From: Fluviicola sp.
GTDB taxonomy: Bacteria > Bacteroidota > Bacteroidia > Flavobacteriales_D > Crocinitomicaceae
Direction of reading: 5' to 3'
NCBI GenBank assembly: GCA_020849495.1
Contig: JADLGD010000111.1
Coordinates: forward strand, 1-64,000
DNA length: 64,000 nt
Shown: one piece after another, positions 17,933 to 25,847 of the stretch
Layout of the letters: every line of letters starts with the position of its first letter
Position numbering within the stretch: position 1 is the first letter of the stretch
The notes under the pieces: generated by a model
What the model saw: only the letters and a program-made list of their open reading frames with translations
Told to the model about the DNA's origin: nothing
Databases searched by the model: none
Position numbers and translations under genes: made by a program

Positions 17933-19762
17933 CTACAACTCCTCCTCACTCCCAGCATCGCCTCGAAGCGCTCTGAATCGCTTGCGTGCTTCAACCGTGA
18001 GTAAGCTGCCTTTATAGTCGAATAGAATTTTTTTGTAGAACTCTGCTGCCTTTTCTTTATCGTTCAAGTGCTTTTCATAAATCTCTGCCATTTGAAAAAC
18101 AGCATCGTCTGCAAGAATGTCTTCTTTGTGATCCACGGTGATTTTCTCTAAAAACACCAAGGCCTCGTTCCATTTACCTTGGTACTGCATGGCCAAGGCT
18201 CTGCGCAACAAAATTTCATCCGCTAAACCATGAAAAGGAAATGCGGCATTGATGGAATCAAACAAGCGAAAAGCGGCATCAAAACGGTGTTGCTCCAACA
18301 ACAAATCGGCCTGAGCAAACTGATACATCGCCGTATAATTGCTGTCCAAACCAAGATTATCCGTAATCAAGACAGAAAGCTTCATCGCGTCGTTTGCAAT
18401 CAATTTCGAAGTGGATTCTTTCAAGACATCCAATTGCGATTGCGCAAACTTAAAATCGCCATCGTAGTAAAAAATGCGGGCGTTTTTGTATTTCGCCTCC
18501 GAACCAATGGCTTCAAACTTGAAATCCGTATCCACTTGCATGTAATACAAGGAAGCTTGCCAAATGTCGTCTTGCAACACCAACACATCGGCTAATGTCA
18601 TTTTGATCTCAGCACGTTGCATATCGGTTAAACCGGGCATTTTCAAACAACTGTCCAACAATTGTCCCGCTTCTAATGCATCATTGCCATAATACGCCTG
18701 AATGGTTGCTAATTCTTTGGCAATTCCAACAGTATTTCGGTTCAAGCCTACATCGTTTAAAGCTTGTTTATATTCACTGATAGCAGCAGAAACGTCCGAC
18801 TCTTGGTATTTTTTCTCCAGTACTATTTCTCGGTAGCGCACATTCAACAAATCGGTATAAGCTCGGTAATACAAAGGAGCATCTTTCCCATAAGCCATCA
18901 CGTAATTGTAGGCCGCTCTAGCAGTAACGTAGTCTTGATTTTCGACAAATGTTTCCGCTAAATCCATTACACGTTGACCGTTTCCTTTTTCACGTTTATC
19001 CAATGCTTGCGCCTGATTCAATGCACTTTTGAATTCTTTTTTCTGAACAAACAACCAAATCAACATTTCAGCATAAACAGTTTCACCCGGTTTTTTCTGA
19101 ATGCGTGTAAGGAGTTTATCTTTCAATTTTTGGTAAACGCCGTTGTTGTCCTCTTGAAAATCGATTTGCTGCGACAAGGCTGTTTGGACCTGCGGGGCGT
19201 AATTCGGGAATTGATCAATGACATCAAAGTATTCGTCAATCATTTCATCTGTTCGACCCAATAAACTATACACTTCTGCAAATTGCAATTGCAAAGGGTA
19301 ATCTTTTTTCAATTCTTTGCGAGTGGCTTCCAAGGTTTTCAATCCCCAATCTACTTTGCCTCTTCGAATGAAATTGGAATACAATTCCACCGCTTGGTAG
19401 CCATTACTAGAAGTAGATTTAATCAAATCGCCAAATAATTTATTCGCTTGATCTTGCTTTTGATTGCGTTCGTAAAAATCGCCCAACAAGATGATGTATT
19501 CCAAATCACCTTCGTTGCTACTCACCTGTTTCTTGAGGACTTTTTCCGCTTCTTTGAGTTGGTTGGTTTTCTCCAAACATTCCACATAGCGCAAGACTTC
19601 AAACTTCGGACTTTGCTTGTTGATGATTTTCTCAAAATAGGTCAAGGCTTTATCAAACTCGCCATTGGTGTAGTACAAATTCGCCAATTGCTGATCGGTG
19701 CTTGTTTGAGCAAACATTCCTTGAGCAACAAATAGAAAAAAAATGACTAAAATACCTTTCAT
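17933..19762 (-). CDS. secreted TPR-repeat protein
   Basis: A 609-aa protein with a signal peptide (MKGILVIFFLFVAQGMFAQ). Most of the rest is tetratricopeptide-like helical pairs, for example 'LANLYYTNGEFDKALTYFEK' and the last ones 'AEIYEKHLNDKEKAAEFYKK'. It is probably periplasmic. Its ATG overlaps the stop of the upstream lipoprotein gene in an ATGA, so the two are co-expressed. TPR arrays bind other proteins; the partner is not known. Confidence 0.88.
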   Translation of the reverse strand: MKGILVIFFLFVAQGMFAQTSTDQQLANLYYTNGEFDKALTYFEKIINKQSPKFEVLRYVECLEKTNQLKEAEKVLKKQVSSNEGDLEYIILLGDFYERNQKQDQANKLFGDLIKSTSSNGYQAVELYSNFIRRGKVDWGLKTLEATRKELKKDYPLQLQFAEVYSLLGRTDEMIDEYFDVIDQFPNYAPQVQTALSQQIDFQEDNNGVYQKLKDKLLTRIQKKPGETVYAEMLIWLFVQKKEFKSALNQAQALDKREKGNGQRVMDLAETFVENQDYVTARAAYNYVMAYGKDAPLYYRAYTDLLNVRYREIVLEKKYQESDVSAAISEYKQALNDVGLNRNTVGIAKELATIQAYYGNDALEAGQLLDSCLKMPGLTDMQRAEIKMTLADVLVLQDDIWQASLYYMQVDTDFKFEAIGSEAKYKNARIFYYDGDFKFAQSQLDVLKESTSKLIANDAMKLSVLITDNLGLDSNYTAMYQFAQADLLLEQHRFDAAFRLFDSINAAFPFHGLADEILLRRALAMQYQGKWNEALVFLEKITVDHKEDILADDAVFQMAEIYEKHLNDKEKAAEFYKKILFDYKGSLLTVEARKRFRALRGDAGSEEEL

Positions 19763-20292
19763 ACCCCTTTTTGGTAAACTTGAAACACGGGTTCAAAATC
19801 CGCTTTTGCCGCTTTCAATTCATCGAATCTAAGGCGAATATCCTTACAATGGTTCTGAATTTTTGTTAATTCTCCTTTTTCGCGGGTTACATAAGCGCAA
19901 TACTCCGCACGGTCACCGTTGGTGTTCTCAATGTCCGACTTGAGTTGTTTCAATCGATCCGTTAGTTCTGCTGCTGCATGTTTACAATGCGTGTATTCAC
20001 TTTCAAGCGTTAATGCATTGCGGTAGGCAGTTGAAAATTGATCCAATTGTTGTCCAAATTCCACATCCAAGGTGTCATCTGAAACAGCAGCTTTGACTTC
20101 TTGAAAAAGGATGCGTGAATCCACCAAAAGGGATTTCAATTCATCTGCTGCAATCGTTTCATTGAGAATAGCAGTCGTAGAATCTGCCGATTTGATACAA
20201 GCTTCCAAATCAAGCGACCATTTTTCGGTTTTACTTGAGCAAGCCAGCAATAAGACGCTAGTGAAGAATGAGAGATAGAACCTTTTTTTCAT
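19759..20292 (-). CDS. small helical lipoprotein
   Basis: The ORF track begins at a TTG at 20298; the ATG at 20292 is the better start (177 aa). The signal ends in a lipobox 'VLLLACSSK'. The remainder is rich in Lys, Glu and Ala heptads ('AAAELTDRLKQLKSDIENT') and probably forms a coiled coil. It is the first gene of a two-gene unit with the TPR protein. No family was recognised. Confidence 0.8.
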   Translation of the reverse strand: MKKRFYLSFFTSVLLLACSSKTEKWSLDLEACIKSADSTTAILNETIAADELKSLLVDSRILFQEVKAAVSDDTLDVEFGQQLDQFSTAYRNALTLESEYTHCKHAAAELTDRLKQLKSDIENTNGDRAEYCAYVTREKGELTKIQNHCKDIRLRFDELKAAKADFEPVFQVYQKGV

Positions 20293-20295
20293 ATT

Positions 20296-20303
20296 CAAAG
20301 ATA
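20296..20303 (-). promoter_or_regulatory. -7 box TATCTTTG touching the start of 19759-20292
   Basis: A minus-strand TATCTTTG ends 3 nt before the ATG at 20292. No good -33 element was found. If it is used, the transcript would be essentially leaderless. Confidence 0.3.
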
Positions 20304-20372
20304 CACGAAGATAGGAAATTAGTGGATTGGATGATAATCAGAATGCGATTGATTGTACAAAGGATTTTTTTG

Positions 20373-20456
20373 CGCCCTTTTCTTGCTTTTTCCAAAAGCA
20401 AGAAAACCAGGCTATCCGTGCTACATGGTAGCTCACTGCTATCCTTGGTCGGGGCG
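20373..20456. repeat. folded intergenic element with three stems
   Basis: An outer pair CGCCC/GGGCG encloses two hairpins. One is TTCTTGCTTTT (20380-20390) with AAAAGCAAGAA (20394-20404). The other is GTGCTAC-ATG-GTAGCTCAC. The compact form suggests a dispersed palindromic element. The copy number elsewhere cannot be seen in this window. Confidence 0.5.
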
Positions 20457-20647
20457 TTTTTAAAGGTGGGAATTGGGGTGCAAAATGCAATTTAGGGATT
20501 TAATAATATTATTTAATTGCTAGGTTTTATGAGGGCTGCAGCGTATTTCCTTTTGCTGACTGAGGTTCTCGAAGTCAGCAATCGGATTTTCTGGATTTCT
20601 GGATTTCGTTACTTCGCAATATTGCGAAATTCCTAATTTCAGAATAA

Positions 20648-20691
20648 GCGAAATCCTGCTACCCGAACGCATCGAACTAGCAGGATTTCGC
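20648..20691. terminator. 13-bp perfect inverted repeat downstream of serS
   Basis: GCGAAATCCTGCT (20648-20660) and AGCAGGATTTCGC (20679-20691) are perfect complements around an 18-nt loop. It starts 17 bp after the serS stop. There is no long T run, so it may be an mRNA 3'-end stabiliser or repeat element instead of a classical terminator. Confidence 0.5.
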
Positions 20692-20707
20692 AATTTTCAA
20701 CTAAATC

Positions 20708-21979
20708 TTAGTCAATTTTGGTAAAGCCCAAGTATTTGTGCAACACTTCTGGAATCTCAATTCCATCTGCTGTTTGGTAATTTTCCATCAAGGCAGCCAT
20801 GATTCTAGGCAATGCCAAAGCACTTCCATTCAAGGTATGCGCCAAATAGTTTTTCTTGTCTGCTCCTTTAAAACGCAATTTCAAACGATTCGCTTGGAAG
20901 GTGTCAAAACGAGAACAAGAACTCACTTCTAACCATTTTTCCTGAGCAGCTGAATACACTTCAAAATCGTAAGTCATAGCAGAAGCAAATCCTGTGTCGC
21001 CTCCACACAAACGCAAAATACGGTAATGTAGACCCAATTTGCTCAACAATCCCTTCACGTGATCGATCATTTCTTCCAAAGCTTTTGCTGTATTGGAAGG
21101 ATGTTCGATACGAACAATTTCTACTTTGTCGAATTGGTGCAAACGATTCAAACCACGCACGTGCGCTCCATAACTTCCTGCCTCGCGACGGAAACATGGA
21201 GTGTAACCCGTCATTTTGATTGAAAAGTTCTCATCTGGAAGAATCACATCACGGTAAATATTTGTCAATGGAACTTCTGCCGTTGGAATCAAATACAAAT
21301 CATCCGTTGGACAGTAATACATTTGACCTTCTTTATCGGGTAATTGACCTGTTCCGTATCCACTAGCTTCGTTTACAACGTGTGGAGCAATGAATTCTTC
21401 GTAACCTGCTTTTTCAGCTTCATCCAAGAAAAATTGAATCAAAGCGCGTTGTAATTTCGCCCCTTTACCGCGGTAAACTGGGAAACCAGCACCCGTAATT
21501 TTTACACCTAATTCAAAATCAATCAAATTGTATTTTTTGGTCAATTCCCAATGCGGAACTGCATCAGCATGCAATTTAGCTGGTTCACCAACCACCAAAA
21601 CGGTCTCGTTGTCTTCCTCATTTTTTCCCGCAACAACCAATTCATTCGGCACATTTGGGATTTGGTACAACAACTGTGTGATTTCAGCATCCAATGTTTC
21701 AACTTCTGATTTCAAGCGAGCTTCCTCTAGCTTCAATTCAGCAGTTTTAGCTTTAGCAGCTTCTGCTTCTTGTGCTTTACCGGATTTGAAGAAGTCACCA
21801 ATTTCTTTGGCCATTTTATTCAAGTCAGCAGCAATGCTTTCCATAGCAGTTTTAGCAGTGCGCCACTGTTGATCTTTTGTAAGAATCGCATCGATTGTTT
21901 CTGTCACATCGATGTTGCGCTTTTTCAGTGCGGTGATGATTTCGTCACGCTCCGCGCGGATTTTGGTCATTTCTAACAT
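20708..21979 (-). CDS. serS: seryl-tRNA synthetase
   Basis: SerS charges tRNA-Ser with serine in the cytoplasm. I start it at the ATG at 21979 (MLEMTKIRAERDEI), which gives 423 aa, the usual length; the ORF-track start lies in the leader. The N-terminal 110 residues form the tRNA-binding coiled coil. The class II catalytic motifs follow: 'LIPTAEVPLTN', 'CFRREAGSYGAHVRGLNR' (motif 2) and 'LNGSALALPRIMAALMENYQ' (motif 3). It is monocistronic, with a terminator between rpmA and it. Confidence 0.97.
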   Translation of the reverse strand: MLEMTKIRAERDEIITALKKRNIDVTETIDAILTKDQQWRTAKTAMESIAADLNKMAKEIGDFFKSGKAQEAEAAKAKTAELKLEEARLKSEVETLDAEITQLLYQIPNVPNELVVAGKNEEDNETVLVVGEPAKLHADAVPHWELTKKYNLIDFELGVKITGAGFPVYRGKGAKLQRALIQFFLDEAEKAGYEEFIAPHVVNEASGYGTGQLPDKEGQMYYCPTDDLYLIPTAEVPLTNIYRDVILPDENFSIKMTGYTPCFRREAGSYGAHVRGLNRLHQFDKVEIVRIEHPSNTAKALEEMIDHVKGLLSKLGLHYRILRLCGGDTGFASAMTYDFEVYSAAQEKWLEVSSCSRFDTFQANRLKLRFKGADKKNYLAHTLNGSALALPRIMAALMENYQTADGIEIPEVLHKYLGFTKID

Positions 21980-22009
21980 AACACGAATGTTTGCTATTAT
22001 CTGTAAAAT

Positions 22010-22044
22010 AAAAAAGGCGTGCAACTACTGCTGCTCGCCTTTTT
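22010..22044 (-). terminator. rho-independent terminator after rpmA
   Basis: On the minus strand AAAAAGGCG pairs with CGCCTTTTT and is followed by TTATTTT. It lies 20 bp past the rpmA stop and separates the ribosomal protein operon from serS. Confidence 0.8.
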
Positions 22045-22064
22045 GAAGAATTGTATGAATTCGA

Positions 22065-22334
22065 TTAAGCTTCAGCAGTCTCAAAAGGAACTACCGAAAC
22101 AAACGAACGATTATCTTTTTTCTTGCGGAATTCAACCAAACCGTCAGTCAATGCAAATAACGTATGGTCTTTACCAATACCTACATTGTTACCTGGGTGG
22201 TGTTGAGTACCACGTTGGCGAACGATGATGTTACCTGCAATTGCAGCTTGTCCACCGAAAATTTTTACTCCTAAACGCTTGCTTTCTGATTCACGACCGT
22301 TTTTGGAACTACCGACTCCTTTTTTATGTGCCAT
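22065..22334 (-). CDS. rpmA: large ribosomal subunit protein bL27
   Basis: bL27 is a 50S ribosomal protein whose N-terminal tail reaches the peptidyl transferase centre. The 89-aa sequence begins directly with [16 protein letters not shown], without the cleaved N-terminal extension seen in some Firmicutes. The '[19 protein letters not shown]' core is diagnostic. It follows rplU by 38 bp, the standard pairing. Confidence 0.98.
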   Translation of the reverse strand: MAHKKGVGSSKNGRESESKRLGVKIFGGQAAIAGNIIVRQRGTQHHPGNNVGIGKDHTLFALTDGLVEFRKKKDNRSFVSVVPFETAEA

Positions 22335-22372
22335 TGTTCTAAAATTTTATAGCGACGTTATCGTCAGCTGAG

Positions 22373-22684
22373 TTACGCTTTAATATCTGTAATTGTAATT
22401 TGCGTGAAAGATTGACGGTGTCCGTTTCTTTTCACATATCCTTTTCTGCGTTTTTTGCGGAAAATGATAACTGTATCACCTTTAATGTGATCATTCACTT
22501 GAGCAGTCACTTTTGCTCCTGCTATAGCTGGGGCGCCAACGTTCACTTTTCCTCCGTTTTCTACCAATAATACACGATCAAATTCTACTTTTGATCCTGC
22601 TTCAGCGTCCAAACGGTGTACAAAGATTTTTTGGTCTTTTTGCACTTTAAATTGCTGCCCTGCTATCTCTACGATTGCGTACAT
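22373..22684 (-). CDS. rplU: large ribosomal subunit protein bL21
   Basis: bL21 binds 23S rRNA in the 50S subunit. The 103-aa product shows '[20 protein letters not shown]' and the C-terminal '[17 protein letters not shown]' typical of the family. It is the first gene of the rplU-rpmA operon, with a TATCTTTG -7 box 30 bp upstream. Confidence 0.98.
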   Translation of the reverse strand: MYAIVEIAGQQFKVQKDQKIFVHRLDAEAGSKVEFDRVLLVENGGKVNVGAPAIAGAKVTAQVNDHIKGDTVIIFRKKRRKGYVKRNGHRQSFTQITITDIKA

Positions 22685-22713
22685 AACAGATTGTTTAAAT
22701 TAATTTTGGAGGA

Positions 22714-22721
22714 CAAAGATA
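22714..22721 (-). promoter_or_regulatory. -7 box TATCTTTG for rplU-rpmA
   Basis: An exact TAnnTTTG match on the minus strand, placed to give a leader of about 24 nt before rplU. No clear -33 TTTG was found. Confidence 0.4.
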
Positions 22722-22776
22722 GCAAACTTTTTCAACAATGAATGTTGATAACACATTTTTTTGCTGAAAAATCAAC

Positions 22777-23346
22777 TTATTTCCTTAATTCCAGCCAAGC
22801 TTCACGTGTTATTCTAAAAATATGCACCGGATCACCTTTTGAAATAGTGGTTGCAGAAATTTCCATTCCGTTAGCTCTGGCAACTTTCATCGATGCTGGA
22901 TTTTCAACATGAATGACAGAAATAAGCGATTTTGCTAAGTCTTGTTCAAAAGCATGGTCCCTGCATTTTTGTGCTGCTTCCAACGCAAAACCAAATCCTC
23001 TAAATGTAGGCATCAACGAATACCCCACTTCCAATTCTTCTACCCCATCAATCTCTTGAATGAGTAAACCGCATTGTCCCACTAATTTTCCAGACGCTTT
23101 TTCAATCAAGGCGTTCATTCCTCCCAAGAAGTTATCATATCTGAAATTGACGCGATCAAACCAAGCTTGACATTTTGCTTCAGGAGTTTCGTGTTCGTGC
23201 AAACCAATATAATCCAACGATCCTGGGAAAGCGCAAAACTCCATCCATTCGTCATTGTAGCGCTCATCTATTTTCTTGTAGTATAAACGCTCTGATTCTT
23301 CACCAAAGAGTAAGTGCTTTTGTTGTTCTTCTAATGTTTTTATCAT
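22777..23346 (-). CDS. GNAT-family acetyltransferase (RimJ-like)
   Basis: About 189 aa when started at the ATG at 23346, which overlaps the stop of the protease gene upstream as ATGA; the ORF-track start lies inside that gene. The fold and motifs fit acetyl-CoA transferases acting on amines or protein N-termini: 'GQCGLLIQEIDGVEELEVGYSL' (core) and 'RGFGFALEAAQKCRDHAF', the acetyl-CoA-binding segment. 'SLISVIHVENPASMKVARANGM' is a standard RimJ/RimL-type ending. The substrate is unknown. Confidence 0.88.
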   Translation of the reverse strand: MIKTLEEQQKHLLFGEESERLYYKKIDERYNDEWMEFCAFPGSLDYIGLHEHETPEAKCQAWFDRVNFRYDNFLGGMNALIEKASGKLVGQCGLLIQEIDGVEELEVGYSLMPTFRGFGFALEAAQKCRDHAFEQDLAKSLISVIHVENPASMKVARANGMEISATTISKGDPVHIFRITREAWLELRK

Positions 23347-25409
23347 TCTCTTACAATCATTTTCTGACTCCAAGTGGTGCCATTCCCGTGAAACAACACA
23401 AAATACATTCCTGCAGCTAAAGCATCAACTGATAATTGCAACGAATACTGATTCGCAGACACAGCTGTTTGTTGCATCATTTTATTCGAAACATCTACAA
23501 TTTCTATGTGCTGAATATTTGCCAATGGTGACCAGGAAAGCTGCACCTCCGAAACTGTAGGATTTGGTTGAATATGAAATCTCAGCGATTCATCTTCGTT
23601 CACAGCAAGTGTATTCACATCTCCCAAACGGATATTATCGATGTAAAAATTGTTTCCTCCTTCTCCTTCAAAACGGAATTTGACCATGGTATGATCCGTT
23701 AAAACAGAAGCTGTATTGACAAACACTGTATCGCTGTTCCAATCAGAACTCAATGCTGGAACAAAAGTAGTAGCCAACGTATCATCAATGGAATTCAACG
23801 AACTGTTTCCAATGTATGTTTTTCTAGTGGACCATGTTGTTCCGCAATCAGTAGAAACCTGCACTCGCAACAAGCAATTATCGGAAGGATTGACTTGACC
23901 ATACGCCCAATCAAAAGCAATTGCAAGCGAAGACAAACTGCTAAAACCCATCGGTTCGGTGTACAATTCCACCACTTGATTGGCTCCAGCATCCAAATTA
24001 TTGTACATCAATGAATGATTGCTATTGAAACCAACGTTTGCCATTTCCCAATTGTAAATTTGACCTACATTGCGCAGCAACCAACGATCCAATACAGCTG
24101 GCATCCCATCTTCAAATCCTTCTGTCAATCCAATTTCCTGACCAGTTGCAGGAAGTACAGTGATGTAATCAGGAATGATCAATTCAACCGTATCTGTTCC
24201 ATTGCTTGCTTTTAAATACACATCATAGGTTCCTGGAGTTGTATACACTACACTCGTTAATTGATTGCTAAGCGAAGAAGCCGTTCCATTTTCAAAATTC
24301 CACAAACGTGAAGTTATACCGTGATATGAATCATCTGAAAAATGAACGGAATCACCCACACAGACTACTTTTTTATCCGAACTAAAATTCGCTGCGCACA
24401 GAATTTGATTGCCATCATTGGTTCCCGTTGCAATTAGATTCGCGGCTTGCCACAAGTTATTTCTATTCGCTACAGTTGAATTCAGCGCTGCATGCATCCG
24501 CAATTTTTGTCCTTCGGTAAACATCCGTGCGCAATAGGCATAATCCATGTAATTCTGAACATTGTCCAAGCTACTACAAGAAGTTGCATTCAAATTACAA
24601 ATCGACCAACCAATCGTGTTTGGTGTATCGCTTACATCATCATCAAACGCACAATTTCCAGCATCACCAACTGGTAAATAGTAATATCCAGGAACATTGT
24701 TTCCTCCCCAAATGTGTTGCAAATTCAAAAAATGCCCTACTTCATGCGAAAGCACTGTTCTTCTGAAATAATCAGAGGTGCCAATGGTTCCAATGTAATC
24801 GTGTTGCATCACAATTCCATCCCATTCTGGAATTGTATCAGCCGCACTTGGCAACAAAGCATGTCCGGCTAAACCTGCTGCTTCCACACACACATAAACA
24901 TTCAAGTATTTTTCTGGTGGCCAATGCACCAACGATTTCACTTGATGATCGCCAATATAGGTCAATGTTGAAACGGTACGTGTAATTCCGGAAGTGCAAT
25001 TGCCATTTGGATCCAACTGCGCTAAACGAAATTCGATTTGTGGATCGGCAGCAATTCCTTGAAAAGCGGCTACAATTTCATTCGTATCAGGATTCAACTT
25101 ACGGTATTGCAAATTGAGTTGAACCATTGCATCTTTGATTTGAGCATCCGAGATATTCTCAACTCCATTGTTGTGAATGACGTGAAAAACAACTGGAATC
25201 ACATACAAAGCAGCTGATTTTGGAGGATTTGCCACATATTGCTGGGTAAATGTCTGCAAACGTTGATGTGCGCGAACAATTCCCGGATTTAAATCTGGTC
25301 TCGTCTCAAATAAATGCTGATGCATCTCGTCTGTTCCACAATGTTTCAATTCCTGCGCATTAGTCAGTAAGCTGAAACACGTAATAAGTAGTAGTATTTG
25401 TGTTTTCAT
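23343..25409 (-). CDS. secreted M43 (pappalysin-type) metalloprotease with T9SS sorting domain
   Basis: A 688-aa exported zinc protease. A signal peptide (ILLLITCFSLLTNAQ) is followed by a catalytic domain with the zinc motif HEVGHFLNLQH (about residue 225) and the Met-turn region near 'QNYMDYAYCARMFTEGQ'. Next come a PKD-like domain ('VCVGDSVHFSDDSYHG') and a beta-rich MAM/jellyroll-like part ('YIDNIRLGDV'). The last 75 residues ('FHIQPNPTVSEVQLSW' to 'GMYFVLF...QKMIVRE') are a type A T9SS sorting signal. It is presumably cell-surface attached or secreted and acts on environmental proteins. Confidence 0.93.
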   Translation of the reverse strand: MKTQILLLITCFSLLTNAQELKHCGTDEMHQHLFETRPDLNPGIVRAHQRLQTFTQQYVANPPKSAALYVIPVVFHVIHNNGVENISDAQIKDAMVQLNLQYRKLNPDTNEIVAAFQGIAADPQIEFRLAQLDPNGNCTSGITRTVSTLTYIGDHQVKSLVHWPPEKYLNVYVCVEAAGLAGHALLPSAADTIPEWDGIVMQHDYIGTIGTSDYFRRTVLSHEVGHFLNLQHIWGGNNVPGYYYLPVGDAGNCAFDDDVSDTPNTIGWSICNLNATSCSSLDNVQNYMDYAYCARMFTEGQKLRMHAALNSTVANRNNLWQAANLIATGTNDGNQILCAANFSSDKKVVCVGDSVHFSDDSYHGITSRLWNFENGTASSLSNQLTSVVYTTPGTYDVYLKASNGTDTVELIIPDYITVLPATGQEIGLTEGFEDGMPAVLDRWLLRNVGQIYNWEMANVGFNSNHSLMYNNLDAGANQVVELYTEPMGFSSLSSLAIAFDWAYGQVNPSDNCLLRVQVSTDCGTTWSTRKTYIGNSSLNSIDDTLATTFVPALSSDWNSDTVFVNTASVLTDHTMVKFRFEGEGGNNFYIDNIRLGDVNTLAVNEDESLRFHIQPNPTVSEVQLSWSPLANIQHIEIVDVSNKMMQQTAVSANQYSLQLSVDALAAGMYFVLFHGNGTTWSQKMIVRE

Positions 25410-25414
25410 AGTTT

Positions 25415-25422
25415 CAAATTTA
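25415..25422 (-). promoter_or_regulatory. -7 box TAAATTTG next to the M43 protease start
   Basis: An exact TAnnTTTG lies 5 nt before the ATG at 25409. No -33 match was seen. It is listed because the same layout recurs at three other genes here. Confidence 0.3.
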
Positions 25423-25470
25423 AAGCATTGTGAGCAAGCTTTTTATCCGTTCATCATTTTAGAAAAAAAG

Positions 25471-25506
25471 GGCATAAAAAAAGCACCGTACGAACATACG
25501 GTGCTT
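25471..25506 (-). terminator. rho-independent terminator after 25525-25692
   Basis: AAGCACCGTA and TACGGTGCTT form a perfect 10-bp stem with a 6-nt loop. A minus-strand T run follows. It isolates the small membrane gene from the protease gene. Confidence 0.88.
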
Positions 25507-25524
25507 CCAATATTATAAAGGAAT

Positions 25525-25692
25525 TTATTTCGCTTCTTCTTCAGTTTCTTTTTCAAAAACGCGTTTCGGGCGCATTTGCTGACCAATTCCAAGTGAAATC
25601 CAGAAAGGAACAACAAATCCTAGTAAGAACAACAACATCCAAAATGCCATCCCACCAATCAAAAGAAATAATACTATACCGAATACACTCAT
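25525..25692 (-). CDS. small membrane protein
   Basis: A protein of 55 aa if started at the ATG at 25692 (MSVFGIVLFLLIGG). It has two closely spaced hydrophobic segments and a charged C-terminal tail (KRVFEKETEEEAK). It has its own terminator, which supports a real gene. No known family was recognised. Confidence 0.6.
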   Translation of the reverse strand: MSVFGIVLFLLIGGMAFWMLLFLLGFVVPFWISLGIGQQMRPKRVFEKETEEEAK

Positions 25693-25847
25693 GACGATCT
25701 TTTTTTGTAGATTTTCGTGTGGTAAAAGTAGTAAAAAAATCAATTTCGCAACTATTTGAAGCGATTTAATGCGGTTTTTTCAACAATTTAGAATCGGTCT
25801 AATGGCAAAGTTTCGAAAGAATGGAAAAAAAAGCGGGTGCATTTTGA

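Larger units (their letters stand above)
20293..20707. other. hairpin-rich intergenic region
   Basis: No gene is supported in these 415 bp. The region holds at least four inverted repeats: 20380-20404, 20553-20581, 20613-20628 and 20648-20691. It also has a direct repeat CTGGATTT/CTGGATTT near 20590 and a closing pair CGCCC (20373-20377) / GGGCG (20452-20456). The last hairpin probably ends serS transcription; the others look like dispersed intergenic elements. Confidence 0.6.
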
